The notes under the pieces: generated by a model
What the model was told of the DNA's origin: nothing
The model's database searches: none
What the model saw: only the letters and a program-made list of their open reading frames with translations
Made by a program: the position numbers and the translations under genes
Assembly (NCBI RefSeq): GCF_004027225.2
Contig: NC_044301.2
Span: 17,691,255 to 17,755,254 of the forward strand
DNA from: Strigops habroptila
Taxonomy: Eukaryota; Chordata; Aves; Psittaciformes; Psittacidae
Reading direction: 5' to 3'
DNA length: 64,000 bases
Shown: positions 9,584-20,190 of the stretch, in pieces
How the letters are laid out: every line of letters begins with the position of its first letter
Position numbering within the stretch: position 1 is the first letter of the stretch

Positions 9584-11460
9584 CTAACAGTGATCATAAG
9601 AGTCTCCATTTACTTCTTGTATAGTGGGATTAGAATTCCTTATCATAGGAGTTGGCGTAAAATCAGCTCTTCCGCCCCATCTAGGAAGCTGCTCACCAAA
9701 CACTGGAGCAGCAACTTTCTCGGGAGGATCATCCTTGACCGTTGTTTTCCTTTTCAATTCAGGCACCCTTTCATCCAGATGTGAGGTGGGTTTTCCATCC
9801 CACTTTCTCATGTCTTCTCCATGATCCCACAGGTAAAACCATAGGGTGGCCCTTGGCATGTACCTCCTATATCTTCCTTCTCAGGCAACAGGGCGCCTTC
9901 TGTTAATAGCTGAGATGAGGGTCGGTAAATGTAGGAAGCTGGATAGACCGCATAGATCATCTCTCAGTTGTTTCAACTCCTGGGACAGTTTTTCCACAGC
10001 TGAAATGATGGAAGGGGTGAGATTGTTTTCAGCTCTTGGAGCTAATGATTCACTTCATCGACTGTTGGTGGTGCTACCTCACTCCACGTCATTGATGCAA
10101 ATGAGTGGGCATATGATGGTGGCGCACTCCGTGTAAGTTTCTGCCACATGGGTTGTGTACATTTGACTTCATCTGGATCTACGGATGCATTCCCGGCATC
10201 CAGCCTATGATAGATCATCTCTAGAATGTCTGATTCCCTCAGGTACCGGATGCCTGTCTCTGTCGTGGTCCACTTGCTTGGGCGACATATAACATCGTCT
10301 TTGTATGGAAATCTTTCCTTCACATCTGCCAAGAGCCGCATCCGGAGGCTGAGGACTCGTTTCTCTTTTGCAATTGCTTTGTTGATCCCCCCTTCCCTAG
10401 CAAGTGATCCCAGCTGCTTGGCTCCCCTACATTCTGGTTTGTGACTGTCAACCCCATTGTCCCAGCATCGGAGCAACCAGGTGACGATGTGCTCACCTGG
10501 AACATGGCTGAAATCTTTTCACATATTCTGCAGGTCAGACAAGGTCAGGGATCGAGAAGTTACCTTTTCCTTTTCCTCTGATTCCTGTACTAATTCCTCT
10601 CATTCAGATGTTGCGTCCTCTAGTTTGTGTGCTGAGTCTTCATCTTCCTTCACTGCATGAGTTATTTTTTCTGCCTTTCATTTGCTTTTCCTCTTGCTTA
10701 TAGGGGCAACTGATACTGGCATGGATTGATTGTTTGGTTCAGCAGTGGTCTCTTTCACTGGAGTTGGAATGGCTGCAGTATCTGTTGTCGGGGTTTGAGT
10801 AGCTGCTGTGCTTGTCACTGGTGTTGGTATAGCTGCCGTGCTTGGAGTTGGAGTCTGTTGCTTTGCCATCAGATCCAGGGACATCTTTTTCCTGCTCCTT
10901 ACAGAACAGGGCCCTATAGGCATAGGCCAAGACCCAGCACGTTGCCATGATTTTTCCGACTTTGGTATTGCCAGGATGACAGCACACCTTGTCTAAGCAT
11001 TCTCCTAATTTTGCTAGATTTCACATTTGTTCAGGAGTGAAGTTCCAAAGCACTGGAGGGGCCACTGGCGAGGTTCTTGCCCATATGATCCCACACACCC
11101 TGCCACTCATGACTGTACAGCCTTGGGGAAAATATCTTGATGTTATTCTTAAATAGTCATTTAACCTTAGACAAGTCCCAAGCTGGACCCTGCTTAGCTT
11201 CTGAGATCAGACGAGATCAGACAAGATCAGGTGTTCTCAGGGTGGTCTGGCCGTAGGCAAAACACAAAAAGCATATTCAGCAACATGCTGGTTCCCAGCA
11301 AAAGGAGCAGGGTGCTTTCAAGGGCACTGAAATGATATTCAAGATCTCTTTAACATTCCCAGAATCTACTTCTACTGTAAATATCCTTGTGGGGGAGTGG
11401 GGGGTGTGAGGGAATGTCTCCTCCATAGGTTGACCTCCAGAGGGAAGGAAAAAAAAAGAT
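9584..11460 (-). pseudogene. ERV-L A2 gag, broken
   Basis: Pieces match the gag of provirus F: RATLWFYLWDHGEDMRKWDGKP (split), the LRCWDNGVDSHKPE / AKQLGSLAREGGI / RFPYKDDV region at 10042-10476, a shortened Thr repeat at about 10740-10880, and the N-terminal region to about 11460. It ends in TAG (9584-9586), followed in frame by pol. Frameshifts near 9860, 10040, 10480 and 10990 break it. The segment at 11185-11258 is strikingly 5S rRNA-like. Confidence 0.85.
11185..11258 (-). other. 5S rRNA-like segment in ERV-L gag (best copy)
   Basis: Read on the - strand it begins GCCTACGGCCA and continues through ACCACCCTGA, TCTGATCTCG (twice, an internal 10-bp duplication) and AGAAGCTAAGCAGGGTC. These are the successive landmarks of the first roughly 65 nt of vertebrate 5S rRNA, including the internal promoter A box. 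The same position in gag of C2, E and F carries a more diverged version. It is a partial copy lacking the 3' half, so it is not a 5S gene. Confidence 0.8.
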
Positions 11461-11633
11461 GTGTAATTGTTAACAATTCCCATTACATGCCTCCCATAGT
11501 ATAGAGGTGATGACCACGCTGGGAACACATGCCAGGCCAGTTTCATGATCAATGATTCTATTGTATTACAAGTCATTACCATGAAGTACAGTGAAATGAG
11601 AACCTTAGCCCAGGCCCCAAAGCTGATAAACAC
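11277..11633 (-). pseudogene. ERV-L A2 membrane leader frame, fused to gag
   Basis: Reads FGAWAKVLISLYFMVMTC, then NTIESLIMKLAWHVFPAW, the same hydrophobic core as the 127-codon frame of F and C2. In this copy the T tract at the slippery site has nine T (A on the + strand, 11449-11457) instead of eight. The membrane frame therefore runs straight into the gag frame (SGGQPMEETF...) before stopping. The upstream part is shifted relative to F. Confidence 0.65.
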
Positions 11634-11844
11634 TAAAACAGCAAATACTGGCTATAAGTAAGGTACAACATGCTGAAAGTCTGAGACCAAGCGCAACAAC
11701 TCTGAGAGCAAATAAATCGACATTGTGACGAGTGACTATTAATCCAAAACAATGAATGCTTATCATAAACACGATTAGACACACTCTGGTCAGATCTGTC
11801 GTTATCTCAACATTTCGAGCCCCATGTTGGGCAAGAAAAAGAAC

Positions 11845-12470
11845 TGTCATGGTTTAAGCCCAGCCGGTAACTCAGAACCATGCAGCCACTTGCTCACTCC
11901 CCCCCTTCTTCCCCCCCCACTCCCAGAGGGATGGGGAGGAGAATTGAAAGAATGTAACTCCCACAGGTTGAGATAAGAACAGTCCAGTAACTAAGGTATA
12001 ATACAAAACTATTACTGCTACCACCAATAATAATAATGATAAGGGAAATAACAAGGGGAGAGAATATAAAACTAAAAGGGGAAAAGGAAAAGAAAACAAT
12101 AAATACAAGTGATGCCCAATTCAATTGCTCACCACCTGACGACCAATACTCAGCCTGACCTGAGCAGCAATCTGGGCCTTCTAGGTAACTCCTCCCAGGT
12201 TATATACTGGGCATGTGCTGTTGTGGTATTGAACACCCCTTTGGCTAGTTTGGGTCAGGTGTCCTGTCTCTGCTCCCTCCTGGCTTCTTGTGCCCCTCCT
12301 CACTGGCAGAGCATGAGACTGAAAAGTCCTTGATGGGAGTAAGCATTACTTAGCAACAACTAAAAACATCTCTGTTTTATCAGCATTGTTCTCAGACTAA
12401 AGTTGAAAACACAGCACTGCATCAGCTACTAAGAAGGAGAAAAATAACTGTTACAGCCAAACCCAGGACA
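11845..12470 (-). mobile_element. ERV-L A2 5' LTR (long form, 626 bp)
   Basis: TGTCATGGTTTAAGCC to AACCCAGGACA. It carries the extra block of about 60 bp (TATAAAACTAAAAGGGGAAAAGG... at about 12065-12120) also found in the LTR at 37399-38024, which has the same length. A degraded primer site (CCCCATGTTGGGC) lies just to its left. To its right the sequence continues in the protease of another ERV-L (B), so A2 had inserted into B. Confidence 0.88.
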
Positions 12471-14400
12471 ACTAGTCACAGTGGGGTGATTTTCCCACTC
12501 CTTTCCAGTCAGGCTGATTTCAGCCTCCAGTCCAGTCAGCTGTTGGGATACCATAGTCAATCCAAAAATACAAATGGGTTCTACCCCTTGATAGTTTAAT
12601 TGCATTAGTGTACACTGTGCACCCATGTCTACTAGAGCCTTATACTCCTCTGGGACTGATATGCCAGGCCATCTGATTCCAGTTGTCCCTCTCCTCCACC
12701 TGGCTGGAGGCAGGGCCCCTCTAATAGTGATCATAAGATTCTTCACTTCTTGTACAAAGTGATTAGAATTCCTTTTCATAGGAGTCAGTGTAAAATCAGC
12801 TCTTCCACTCCATCTGGGAAACTGCCCACCAGTGACTAGAGCAGCAACTTTCCTGGGAGGATCCCCATTCAGTTGTTTTTCCTTGCAATTCAGATACCCA
12901 TTCCTCCAGAATCAGGGAAGGTTTTCCATCCCACTTTGTCTTTCTTATCCATGATCCCACAGGTAAAACCATAGAGTTCCCCATGGCATGTCCATCCTAT
13001 ATCTTCCCTTTTGAGCAACAGGGCGCTTACTGTTAATCGCTGAGATGTGGGTCTGTACAAGTGGGGAGCTGGATAGATCGTCTCAATTGCTAGAACTCCT
13101 GGGACAGTTTTTCCACACCTGAAGTGATGGAGGAGGAGAGATTTTCTTTGAACTCCTGGAGCTGACAACTCACTTCATCCGCTATTGGTGCTGCTGCTTC
13201 CTTCCAGCTCATTGTTGCCAATGAGTTGGCATACGATGATGAGGCACTGCATGTAAATTTCTGCCACATGGGTCATGTACATTCAACTTTGTCTGGATCT
13301 ACAGTTGGCTGGTCAGTGTCTGACTCAGGATAAATCATCTCTAGAATGGCTGATTCTCTCAGGAACTGAAGGCCTTTCTCTATCATGGTCCACTTGCCTG
13401 GGCGACATATAACATCTTCCTTGAATGGATGCCTTCACAGCTAACAAAAGCTGCCTCCAGAGGCTGAGGATTCATTTCTCTTTCACAATTGCCTTGTCAA
13501 TTCCCCCTTCCCTAGCAAGTAATCCCAACTGCTTGGATTCTCTACCCTCTAATCCGAGACTGTTGGCCCCATTGTACCACATTGGAGCATCCAGGTGATG
13601 ATGTGCTCACCTGGACAACAGCTGAAATATTTTCACATATTCTGCAGCTCAGTCAAGGACACGGATCAAGAAGTTACCTTTTGTTCTTACTCTTCCTCTG
13701 TTTCTTGTAATGCTTCCTACGTTTCTGGTATTGGCCCTTCTTCATCTTCCTTCACTAAATGATTTTTTTTCGTTTCCATTTCCTCTTGCATATAGGGGCA
13801 ACTGATAGTAACACGGATGGTTCTCTGGTTCAATTATATCCACCCATCACCGGGGTCTGAGCGGTCGTCATGCTTGTTGTTGGGGTTTGAGTAGTTGCAG
13901 TACTGGTCACAGGTATTAAACCAGCTGCAGTGCTTGTCACCAAAGTTTGAATAGCCACCATACTTGCTGCTGGGGTTCGAGTAGCTCCAGTGCTTGTTAT
14001 GGGGATAAAAATAACTGCAGTGCATGATGCTGGCGTTTGAGTAGTCATGGTACTGGTCATCAGAGTTTGTATAGCTACAGTGCTTGTTATGGAGATTGAA
14101 GTGACTCTAATTCTTGTCGCCAGGGTTTGAGTAGACGTAGTTCGTTCCACTGGGATTTGAATAGCTATAGTGCATGGCACAGGAGTTGAAGTAGCCAAAA
14201 TTCTTGTCTGGATTTGAATCCCTCTTTTACTCCTTTGAGCTGCAGTGCTTCTCATGTGTGTTGTAGTAGCCACATGTAGCTGTTTAACCCTAAGCAAGAT
14301 ATGAACTGTATTCAACAACATAATGATGCCTAGCAATAGGGCTAGGCTAGTTTCAGCATCCCAAGAATATTCAAAATTTTCAAAATTTTCAAATGGTTCT
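12471..14400 (-). pseudogene. ERV-L B protease start and gag, old copy
   Basis: Protease N-terminus (ALVDMGAQCTLMQ, with DTG changed to DMG) lies at 12471-12720. A TAG at 12721-12723 holds the gag-end position, but a deletion shifts the pol frame. Gag follows to the right in broken frames: GSWIRKTKWDGKP, the WNDKNEFxxxD-like capsid region, and a Thr-rich repeat at 13830-14220 that is open over 168 codons (13830-14336). A hydrophobic segment (LGIIMLLNTVHILL) lies next to the repeat. The WQGVWDSM domain and the 5S-like segment present in younger copies are not found here. Confidence 0.8.
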
Positions 14401-14971
14401 TGTCATGGTTTAAGCCCAGCCGGTAACTCAGAACCATGCAGCCTCTTTCTCACTCCCTCCCTTCTTCTTCCCCCCACTCCCGGAGGGATGGGGAGGAGAA
14501 TCAAAAGAATGTAACTAACTCCCACAGGTTGAGATAAGAGCAGTCCAGTAACTAAGGTATAATGCAAAACCACTACTGCTACCACCAATAATAATAATGG
14601 TAAGGGAAATAACAAGGGGAGAGAATACAATTGCTCACCACCTGCCAACCAATACTCAGCCCGACCCAAGCAGAGATCTGGGCCTTCCGGGTAACTCCCC
14701 CCAATTTATATACTGGGCATGACGTGCTGTGGGATGGAATACCCCTTTGGCCAGTTTGGGTCAGATGTCTTGTCTCTGCTTCCTCCTGGCTTCCCCTCCT
14801 CCCTGGCGAAGCATGAGACTGAGAAAGTCCTTGATCAGAGTAAACATTACTTAGCAACAACTAAAAACATCGGTGTTATCAGCATTGTTCCCAGGCTGAA
14901 AGTCAAAAACACAGCACTGCACCAGCTACTAAGAAGGAGAAAAAATGACTGCTACTGCTGAACCCAAGACA
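14401..14971 (-). mobile_element. Solo ERV-L LTR inserted in ERV-L B gag
   Basis: TGTCATGGTTTAAGCC to GAACCCAAGACA, 571 bp, short form. It is flanked by gttct (14396-14400) and gtgct (14972-14976), a 5-bp duplication with one substitution. B gag N-terminal sequence continues on the right side (CTGTAAATATCCTAGTGGG), which confirms insertion into B. Confidence 0.82.
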
Positions 14972-15023
14972 GTGCTGTAAATATCCTAGTGGGAGAGATG
15001 TGGGGGGAATATGTCCTCCATTG

Positions 15024-15378
15024 CATGGAGACCTCAGAGCAGCCTTCCAGTATTTAAAGGGGGCCTACAAGGATGCTGGGGAAGGACTCTTCATGAGTGA
15101 CTGTGGTGATAGGACAAGGGGTAATAGGTTCAAACTTAAACAGGGGAAGTTCAGGTTAGATCTAAGGAAGAAGTTCTTTACTGTGAGGGTGGTGAGGCAC
15201 TGGCAAAGGTTGCCCAGAGTAGTGGTAAATGCTCCATTCCTGGCAGTGTTCAAGCCAGGTTGGACAGAGTCTTGGTTGACATGTTTTAGTGTGTGGTGTC
15301 CCTGCCCATGGCAGGGGGGATGGAACTAGATGATCATAAGGTCCTTTCCAACCCTAACCATTCCATGATTCTATGATT
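15024..15378 (+). mobile_element. CR1 3' fragment inside ERV-L B
   Basis: Begins CATGGAGACCTCAGAGCAGCC, reads the CR1 RT end ([18 protein letters not shown]) and ends in the ATTCTATGATT tail. The - strand ERV-L leader lies on both sides (GAATATGTCCTCCATTG left, GTTGGGTCTCAGAGG right). Near-complete 3' UTR; 5'-truncated. Confidence 0.85.
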
Positions 15379-15731
15379 GGTTGGGTCTCAGAGGAGAAAA
15401 AGCAAGAGGTATGATTATTCCCATTAGATGGCTCCCAAAGCATAGAGGTGATGGCAATACTGAGAACACATACCATATCAGTTTCATGACCAGTGATTCT
15501 ATTGTATCACAAGAAACTACTATGAAGTACAACAAAACGAGGACATTAGACCAAGCCCCCAAGGGTGATAAACACCAAAAGAGGGAATGCATACTACAAG
15601 CAATATATGACATAATGGAACTCTGAGAGCAAGCACAAGAACTTTGAGAGAAATTAAATCAAGATTGTGACCAGTGACTATTAAACCAAAACAATGAATG
15701 TTTATAACAAATTTGTTTTGACACACTCAGG
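15379..15731 (-). pseudogene. ERV-L B leader with membrane frame
   Basis: An 80-codon open stretch (15371-15613) reads PLGAWSNVLVLLYFIVVSC, then DTIESLVMKLIWYVF. It keeps the hydrophobic pattern of the F and C2 membrane frame with mostly conservative changes (A/S, L/I/V, D/E). The part nearer the 5' LTR is in another frame. At 15731 it is interrupted by provirus C2 and resumes at 19371. Confidence 0.6.
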
Positions 15732-16298
15732 TTTCGTGGTTTAAGCCCAGCCGGTAACTCAGAACCACGCAGCCACTCGCTCACTCCCCCCCTTCTTCCT
15801 CCCCCTGCTCCTGAAGGGATGGGGACTAGAATGGAAAGAATGTAACTCCCACAGGTTGAGATAAGAACAGTCCAGTAACTAAGGTATAATACAAAACCAC
15901 TACTGCTACCACCAATAATAATAATGGTAAGGGAAATAACAAGGGGAGAGAATACAATTGCTCACCACCCGCCAACCGATACCCAGCCCGACCTGAGCAG
16001 TGATCTGGGCCTTCCGGGTAACTCCCCCCGGTTTATATACTGGGCATGACGTGCCATGGTATGGAATACCCCTTTGGCTAGTTTGGGTCAGGTGTCCTGT
16101 CTCTGCTTCCTCCCGGCTACCCCTCCTCCCTGGCGAACCATGAGACTGAGAAAATCCTTGGTCAGAGTAAACATTACTTAGCAACAATGAAAAACATCGG
16201 TGTTATCAGCATTGTTCCCAGGCTGAAAGTTAAAAAACACAGCACTGCACCAGCTACTAAGAAGGAGAAAGATGACTGCTATAGCTGAACCCAGGACA
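15732..16298 (-). repeat. 3' LTR of ERV-L C2
   Basis: TTTCGTGGTTTAAGCC (first G of the usual TG mutated) to GAACCCAGGACA. GTATCCACCCCTTATTCC to its right marks the 3' internal end. 567 bp, matching the 5' LTR at 18804-19370. Confidence 0.85.
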
Positions 16299-16800
16299 GT
16301 ATCCACCCCTTATTCCATACCATTCACGTCATGCTCAGATCCCACATTTTTCAATATACCATCGCTTTTCTCTCATATATATATATACCCCCCCACACAC
16401 ACAAAGAGAGAGAGATATCATTCCTTAGTCCATGGACCAATCCCTTTAAAGATGCTGATTTAATCCAGTCCATGATGTCAGGCTCCATCTCTTGTAACGG
16501 TCTTTCAGGGCAGGAGGGACGGTGTGTAGTGTTGAGTTTTTGCCTGCTGATGACACCACTGACCTCATCTGGTCACTGCTGAGCTCATCTGGTTTCATCA
16601 AAATTCATTCTTTGTTGGGGTGATGATCGGAGGGAAGTCAGGGTCAGTCGATGGTGACATGAAGACATCTAGCTGGTGGGCTATGAAAGCATTATGTAGC
16701 AGGCAACAGCATACAATTGAGTTCATTGGCTGTTTTCCCCCAAAATTAAATTGCCTTGAGGTACACATGGAACTTCCCCATCTTCCCGCATTACCCACCA
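16299..16800 (-). other. ERV-L C2 non-coding 3' internal region
   Basis: About 500 bp between the pol stop and the 3' LTR, as in proviruses E and F. It has a TA/CA microsatellite at about 16374-16413. No env or other gene is visible. Confidence 0.75.
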
Positions 16801-18024
16801 AGTATATCCAGGTCACTGAGCAAAAGCAACCCCACGAGTGGGTTTCCCTTTACCTGAAGCAGGAATAACCCAGACTGTCTTCACCAACAAATTCTTTATG
16901 TGCACCACAGGAACTTTATCCCCCTCTACAGGACGTAAAAGTTCTGATTGGGCTGGGCCAGCCCTGTTGGCAGATCCCCTGGTTTTGACCAACCAGGTGG
17001 ATTTTGCTAAGTGTGTATCCCAGTGTTTGAAAGTCCCACTACCCATTGCTCTCAGTGTAGTTTTTAACAGCCCATTGTACCATTCGATTTTCCCAGAGGC
17101 TGGTGCATGGTAGGGGATGTGATATACCCACTCAATGCCATGCTCTTTGGCCCAAATATCCATAAGGTTGTTCCGGAAATGAGTCCCCTTGTCTGACTCA
17201 ATTCTCTCTGGGGTGCTGTGTCACCACAAGACTTGTTTCTCAAGGCCCAGGATAGTATTCTGGGCAGTGGCGTGGGGCACAGCATATGTTTCCAGCCATC
17301 CGGTGGTTGCTTCCACCATGGTAAGCACATGGCGCTTGCCTTGGCGGGTCGGTGGGAGTGTGATATAGTCAGTCTGCCAGGCCTCCCCATACTTGTACTT
17401 CAGCCATCGTCCTCCATACCAGAGAGGCTTTAACCCCTTGGATTGCTTAATTGCAGCACATGTTTCACATTCATGAATAACCTGGGCGATAGTGTCCATT
17501 GTTAAGTCCACCCCTCGATCACGAGCCCATCTATATGTTGCATCTCTGCCTTGATGACCTGAGGTGTCCTGGGCCCACCAGGCTAAAAGCAATTCACCCT
17601 TATGTTGCCAGCCTAAATCCATCTGAGCCACTCAATCTTAGCAACTTTATCCACTTGCTGGTTGTTCTGGTGTTCCTCAGTGGCCCGACTCTTGGGTACA
17701 TGAGCATCTACGTGGCGTACCTTCACCACCAGGTTCTGCACCCGGGCACTGATATCTTGCCACAGTGCAGCAGCCCAGATGGGTTTACCTCTGTGTTGCC
17801 AGTTGCTCTGCTTCCATTGCTGCAACCACCCCCACAGGGCATTTGCCACCATCCATGAGTCAGTACAGAGATAAAGTACTGGCCATTTTTCTCGTTCAGC
17901 CATGTCCAAGGCCAGCTGGATGGCTTTCACCTCTGCAAAGTGACTCGCTTCACCCTCTCCTTCAGCAGTTTCTGCAACTTGTCACAGGGGACTCCATGCA
18001 GCTGCCTTCCGTCTCTGATGATTC
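16801..18024 (-). pseudogene. ERV-L C2 RNase H and integrase
   Basis: RNase H core LYLCTDSWMVANALWGWLQQ at 17613-17930, then integrase. The HHCC zinc region (SGHQGRDATYRWARDRG ... HECETC) and first catalytic Asp (WQTDYITLPP) are at about 17221-17631. The second Asp region has N changed to K (SDKGTHF). The Glu block reads APASGKIEWYNGLL at 16813-17163. Three frames are used, so it is broken. It joins gag at about 18025 by deletion. Confidence 0.85.
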
Positions 18025-18420
18025 TGATGCACTGGAGGGGCCCACTGGCTTAGATCCTTGCCCATACTGCTCCAAACACCCTGCTACTCATGACTGTCTA
18101 CCCTCGGGGAAAATCTCTTGGTGGTCCTCCTATATCGTCGTCTAACCCTAGACCGGACTCAAACCTGACACTACTTAACTTTCGAGATCAGAGGAAATAG
18201 GGTGTTCTCAGGGTGGGATGGCCCTGGGTAAAACACATGCTATATGTGCACCAACATGCTGATCCCCAGCACAGTCAGCAGGCAGGTCTCAAGGGTATTC
18301 AAAGGCCATCCAAAACCTTCAGAACTATCAAATGCTGCTGTAAATAGCCTGGTGGGGGAGTGGAGGGTGTAAGGGAATGCCTCCTTCGTAGGTTGACCCC
18401 CCAAGGAGAAAAAAAAGATA
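18025..18420 (-). pseudogene. ERV-L C2 gag N-terminal fragment with 5S-like part
   Basis: Contains the GQWAP-type segment (GGGGCCCACTGG on +), then the basic region and the 5S-like stretch at about 18156-18230. Read on -, that stretch has GGCCAT, CCACCCTGA, TCTGATCTCG and AAGTTAAG in the order of 5S rRNA. Then comes the hydrophobic TCLL-type segment and the slippery T8 tract at 18409-18416. Truncated by the deletion that joins it to RNase H. Confidence 0.75.
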
Positions 18421-18682
18421 TGTAATTGCTAAAAAATTCCATTATATACCTCCCAAAGTATAGCGGTGATGACAACGCTGGGAACGCATGCCAGACCAGT
18501 TTCATGATCAATGAGTCTATTCTATTACACATCATTACCATGTAGTACAGCAAAACAAGAACTTTAGCCCATGCCCCCCAGCTGATAAACATTAAACCAG
18601 CAAATACTGGCTCTAAGTAAGGTACAACATGCTGAAACTCTGAGATCAAGCACAACAATTCTGAGAGCAAATAAATCAACAT
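18299..18682 (-). CDS. Membrane leader protein of ERV-L C2 (127 aa)
   Basis: ATG at 18682 to stop at 18299, 127 residues, the same length, start and stop as in provirus F. Order: a short hydrophobic start (LSELLCLISEF), a hydrophobic segment around VPYLEPVFAGLMFISWGA, a second one around KVLVLLYYMVMMC, an amphipathic stretch (RIDSLIMKLVWHAF), then a basic, Pro-rich tail ending LKVLDGL. An in-frame TAG lies five codons upstream of the ATG. The last 40 or so codons overlap gag in another frame. No known family is recognised. It lies in an otherwise dead provirus. Confidence 0.55.
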   Translation of the reverse strand: MLIYLLSELLCLISEFQHVVPYLEPVFAGLMFISWGAWAKVLVLLYYMVMMCNRIDSLIMKLVWHAFPALSSPLYFGRYIMEFFSNYISFFSPWGVNLRRRHSLTPSTPPPGYLQQHLIVLKVLDGL

Positions 18683-18777
18683 TGTGACGAGTGACTATTA
18701 ATCTGAAACAATGAATGCTTATCACAAATATGATTAGACACACTCTGGTCAGATTTGTTGTTATCTCAACCCTTTGT

Positions 18778-18795
18778 GCCCCACGTTGGGCGCCA
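18778..18795 (-). promoter_or_regulatory. ERV-L C2 primer binding site, tRNA-Lys type
   Basis: Reads TGGCGCCCAACGTGGGGC on the - strand, eight bases inside the 5' LTR. This is the sequence complementary to the 3' end of tRNA-Lys1,2, used by MPMV-like and foamy viruses. Identical in proviruses E and F. Confidence 0.9.
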
Positions 18796-18803
18796 AAAAG
18801 AAC

Positions 18804-19370
18804 TGTCATGGTTTAAGCCCAGCCGGTAACTCGGAACCACGCAGTCGCTCGCTCACTCCCCCCCTTCTTCCTCCCCCTGCTCCCAGAGGGATGGGAAGGA
18901 GAATCGAAAGAATGTAAATCCCACAGGTTGAGATAAGAGCAGTCCAGTAACTAAGGTATAATACAAAACCACTACTGCTACCACCAATAATAATAATGAT
19001 AAGGGAAATAACAAGGGGAGAGGATACAATTGCTTACCACCCGCCGACCGATATCCAGCCTGACCCGAGCAGCGATCTGGGCCTTCCGGGTAACTCCCCC
19101 CAGTTCATATACTGGGCATGACATGCCATGGCATGTAATACCCCTTTGGCTACTTTGGGTCAGGTGTCCTGTATCTGCTTCCTCCTGGCTTCCCCTTCTC
19201 CCTGGCAGAGCATGAGACTGAGAAAGTCCTTGTTCGGAGTAAACATTACTTAGCAACAACTAAAAACATCGGTGTTATCAGCGTTGTTCCCAGGCTGAAA
19301 GTCAAAACCACAGCACTGCATCAGCTACTAAGAAGCAGAAGAAATGACTTCTGTTGCTGAACCCAGGACA
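18804..19370 (-). repeat. 5' LTR of ERV-L C2
   Basis: TGTCATGGTTTAAGCCC to GAACCCAGGACA, 567 bp, short form. Flanked on the right by the target duplication and resumed B leader. A TATA-like box appears on the - strand as TATATGAAC near 19105-19115, weaker than the TATATAAA of F. Confidence 0.88.
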
Positions 19371-19842
19371 TCTGGACAGATCTGTCATCTCAACCCTTTC
19401 TTCCCCACACTGGGCACCAAGAAGGACTGCCATTTTTTAAACCCTAAGCTAAGTGGGTAGCTAAATACCACGCAGCTGCTAGCTTACTCCCCCTCTTCCT
19501 CCCCACCCCACCTGGGTGGGATGGGAAAGTGAATCAAAAGAATGTAAAACCCAGGGGTTGAGATTATAACAGTTTAATAACTAAAATAATGTAACATGTA
19601 GTGATAATAGAAAGAATACCATCAATAACAATAGGAAACAACAAAAGAAGAAATGAAAGCTCAGAAAACTCAAGTGATGCACAGTACAATTGCTCACCAC
19701 CCATTGACCTATACCCAGTCCAACCCGAGCTAAAAACTGAAACATTGGTGTGTTATCAGCATTAGTCTCAGACTAAAGACAAAACACAGCACTGCACCAG
19801 CTACTAGGAAGAAAAATAACTGTTACAGCCAAAACCAGGACA
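19371..19842 (-). mobile_element. ERV-L B leader end and old 5' LTR
   Basis: 19371-19427 is the end of the B leader with a decayed primer site (CCACACTGGGCACCA). 19428-19842 is an LTR of about 415 bp (TGCCATTTTTTAAACCC to AAAACCAGGACA). It is clearly more diverged and shorter than the other LTRs, as expected if B is the oldest ERV-L in this nest. Its 3' LTR partner is not in the window. Confidence 0.75.
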
Positions 19843-20019
19843 CCACTCCTCATGCGCCTTTTTAGTCCAATGGTGATTTTTTGGTCTGGGGTCTTCTAAC
19901 ACTTTGCGGATTCTTTCGCTGTTTTCATACAGGCAGGCCATTAACTGTTCTTATCTTGTTGAGTTGCAGCTTCTGCTGAGGGTTGTAGCTTCCTTATCTT
20001 CTGGTTTGTGCTTCTTGTG

Positions 20020-20190
20020 CATCTGCTTGTCAGCAGAGCATGGGACACTAAAATAGTCTTACACCTAGGATAAACATGACATAGCAACAATTGTGCTATC
20101 AGCATTATTCTCAGACTAAAGACAAAACACAGCACTGCACCAGTTACTAGGAAAATTACTAAGAAAGCTAACTGTATTCCAGCCAAAAGC
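20020..20190 (-). mobile_element. Partial old ERV-L LTR
   Basis: GCATGGGACACTAAAATAG, ACATAGCAACAA, GCTATCAGCATTATTCTCAG and CACAGCACTGCACCAG follow the order of the 3'-side third of the ERV-L LTR (- strand). Ends are vague. 20191-20560 holds no feature I can name. Confidence 0.55.

Larger units (their letters stand above)
15732..19370 (-). mobile_element. ERV-L provirus C2, internally deleted
   Basis: Complete-ended provirus with LTRs of 567 bp at each end, inserted in the leader of ERV-L B. Flanks are tcagg (15727-15731) and tctgg (19371-19375), a 5-bp duplication with one change. The B leader reads on across the site (ACACACTC...ACAGATCTGTC). Internal order on the - strand is primer site, membrane frame, gag N-terminus, then RNase H and integrase. 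A deletion of about 4 kb at about 18025 removes most of gag, protease and RT. Confidence 0.85.

Noticed and set aside
11185..11258. A functional 5S rRNA gene
   Set aside because: Only the 5' half is present, with an internal duplication. No 3' half or T-run terminator follows, and it is embedded collinearly in gag.
18564..18809. An 81-codon frame upstream of the membrane frame (also 11605-11850 and 15520-15726)
   Set aside because: Open in three copies, but it covers the primer site region and ends against the membrane frame; in F an 11-base deletion merges the frames. Not enough to call a gene.
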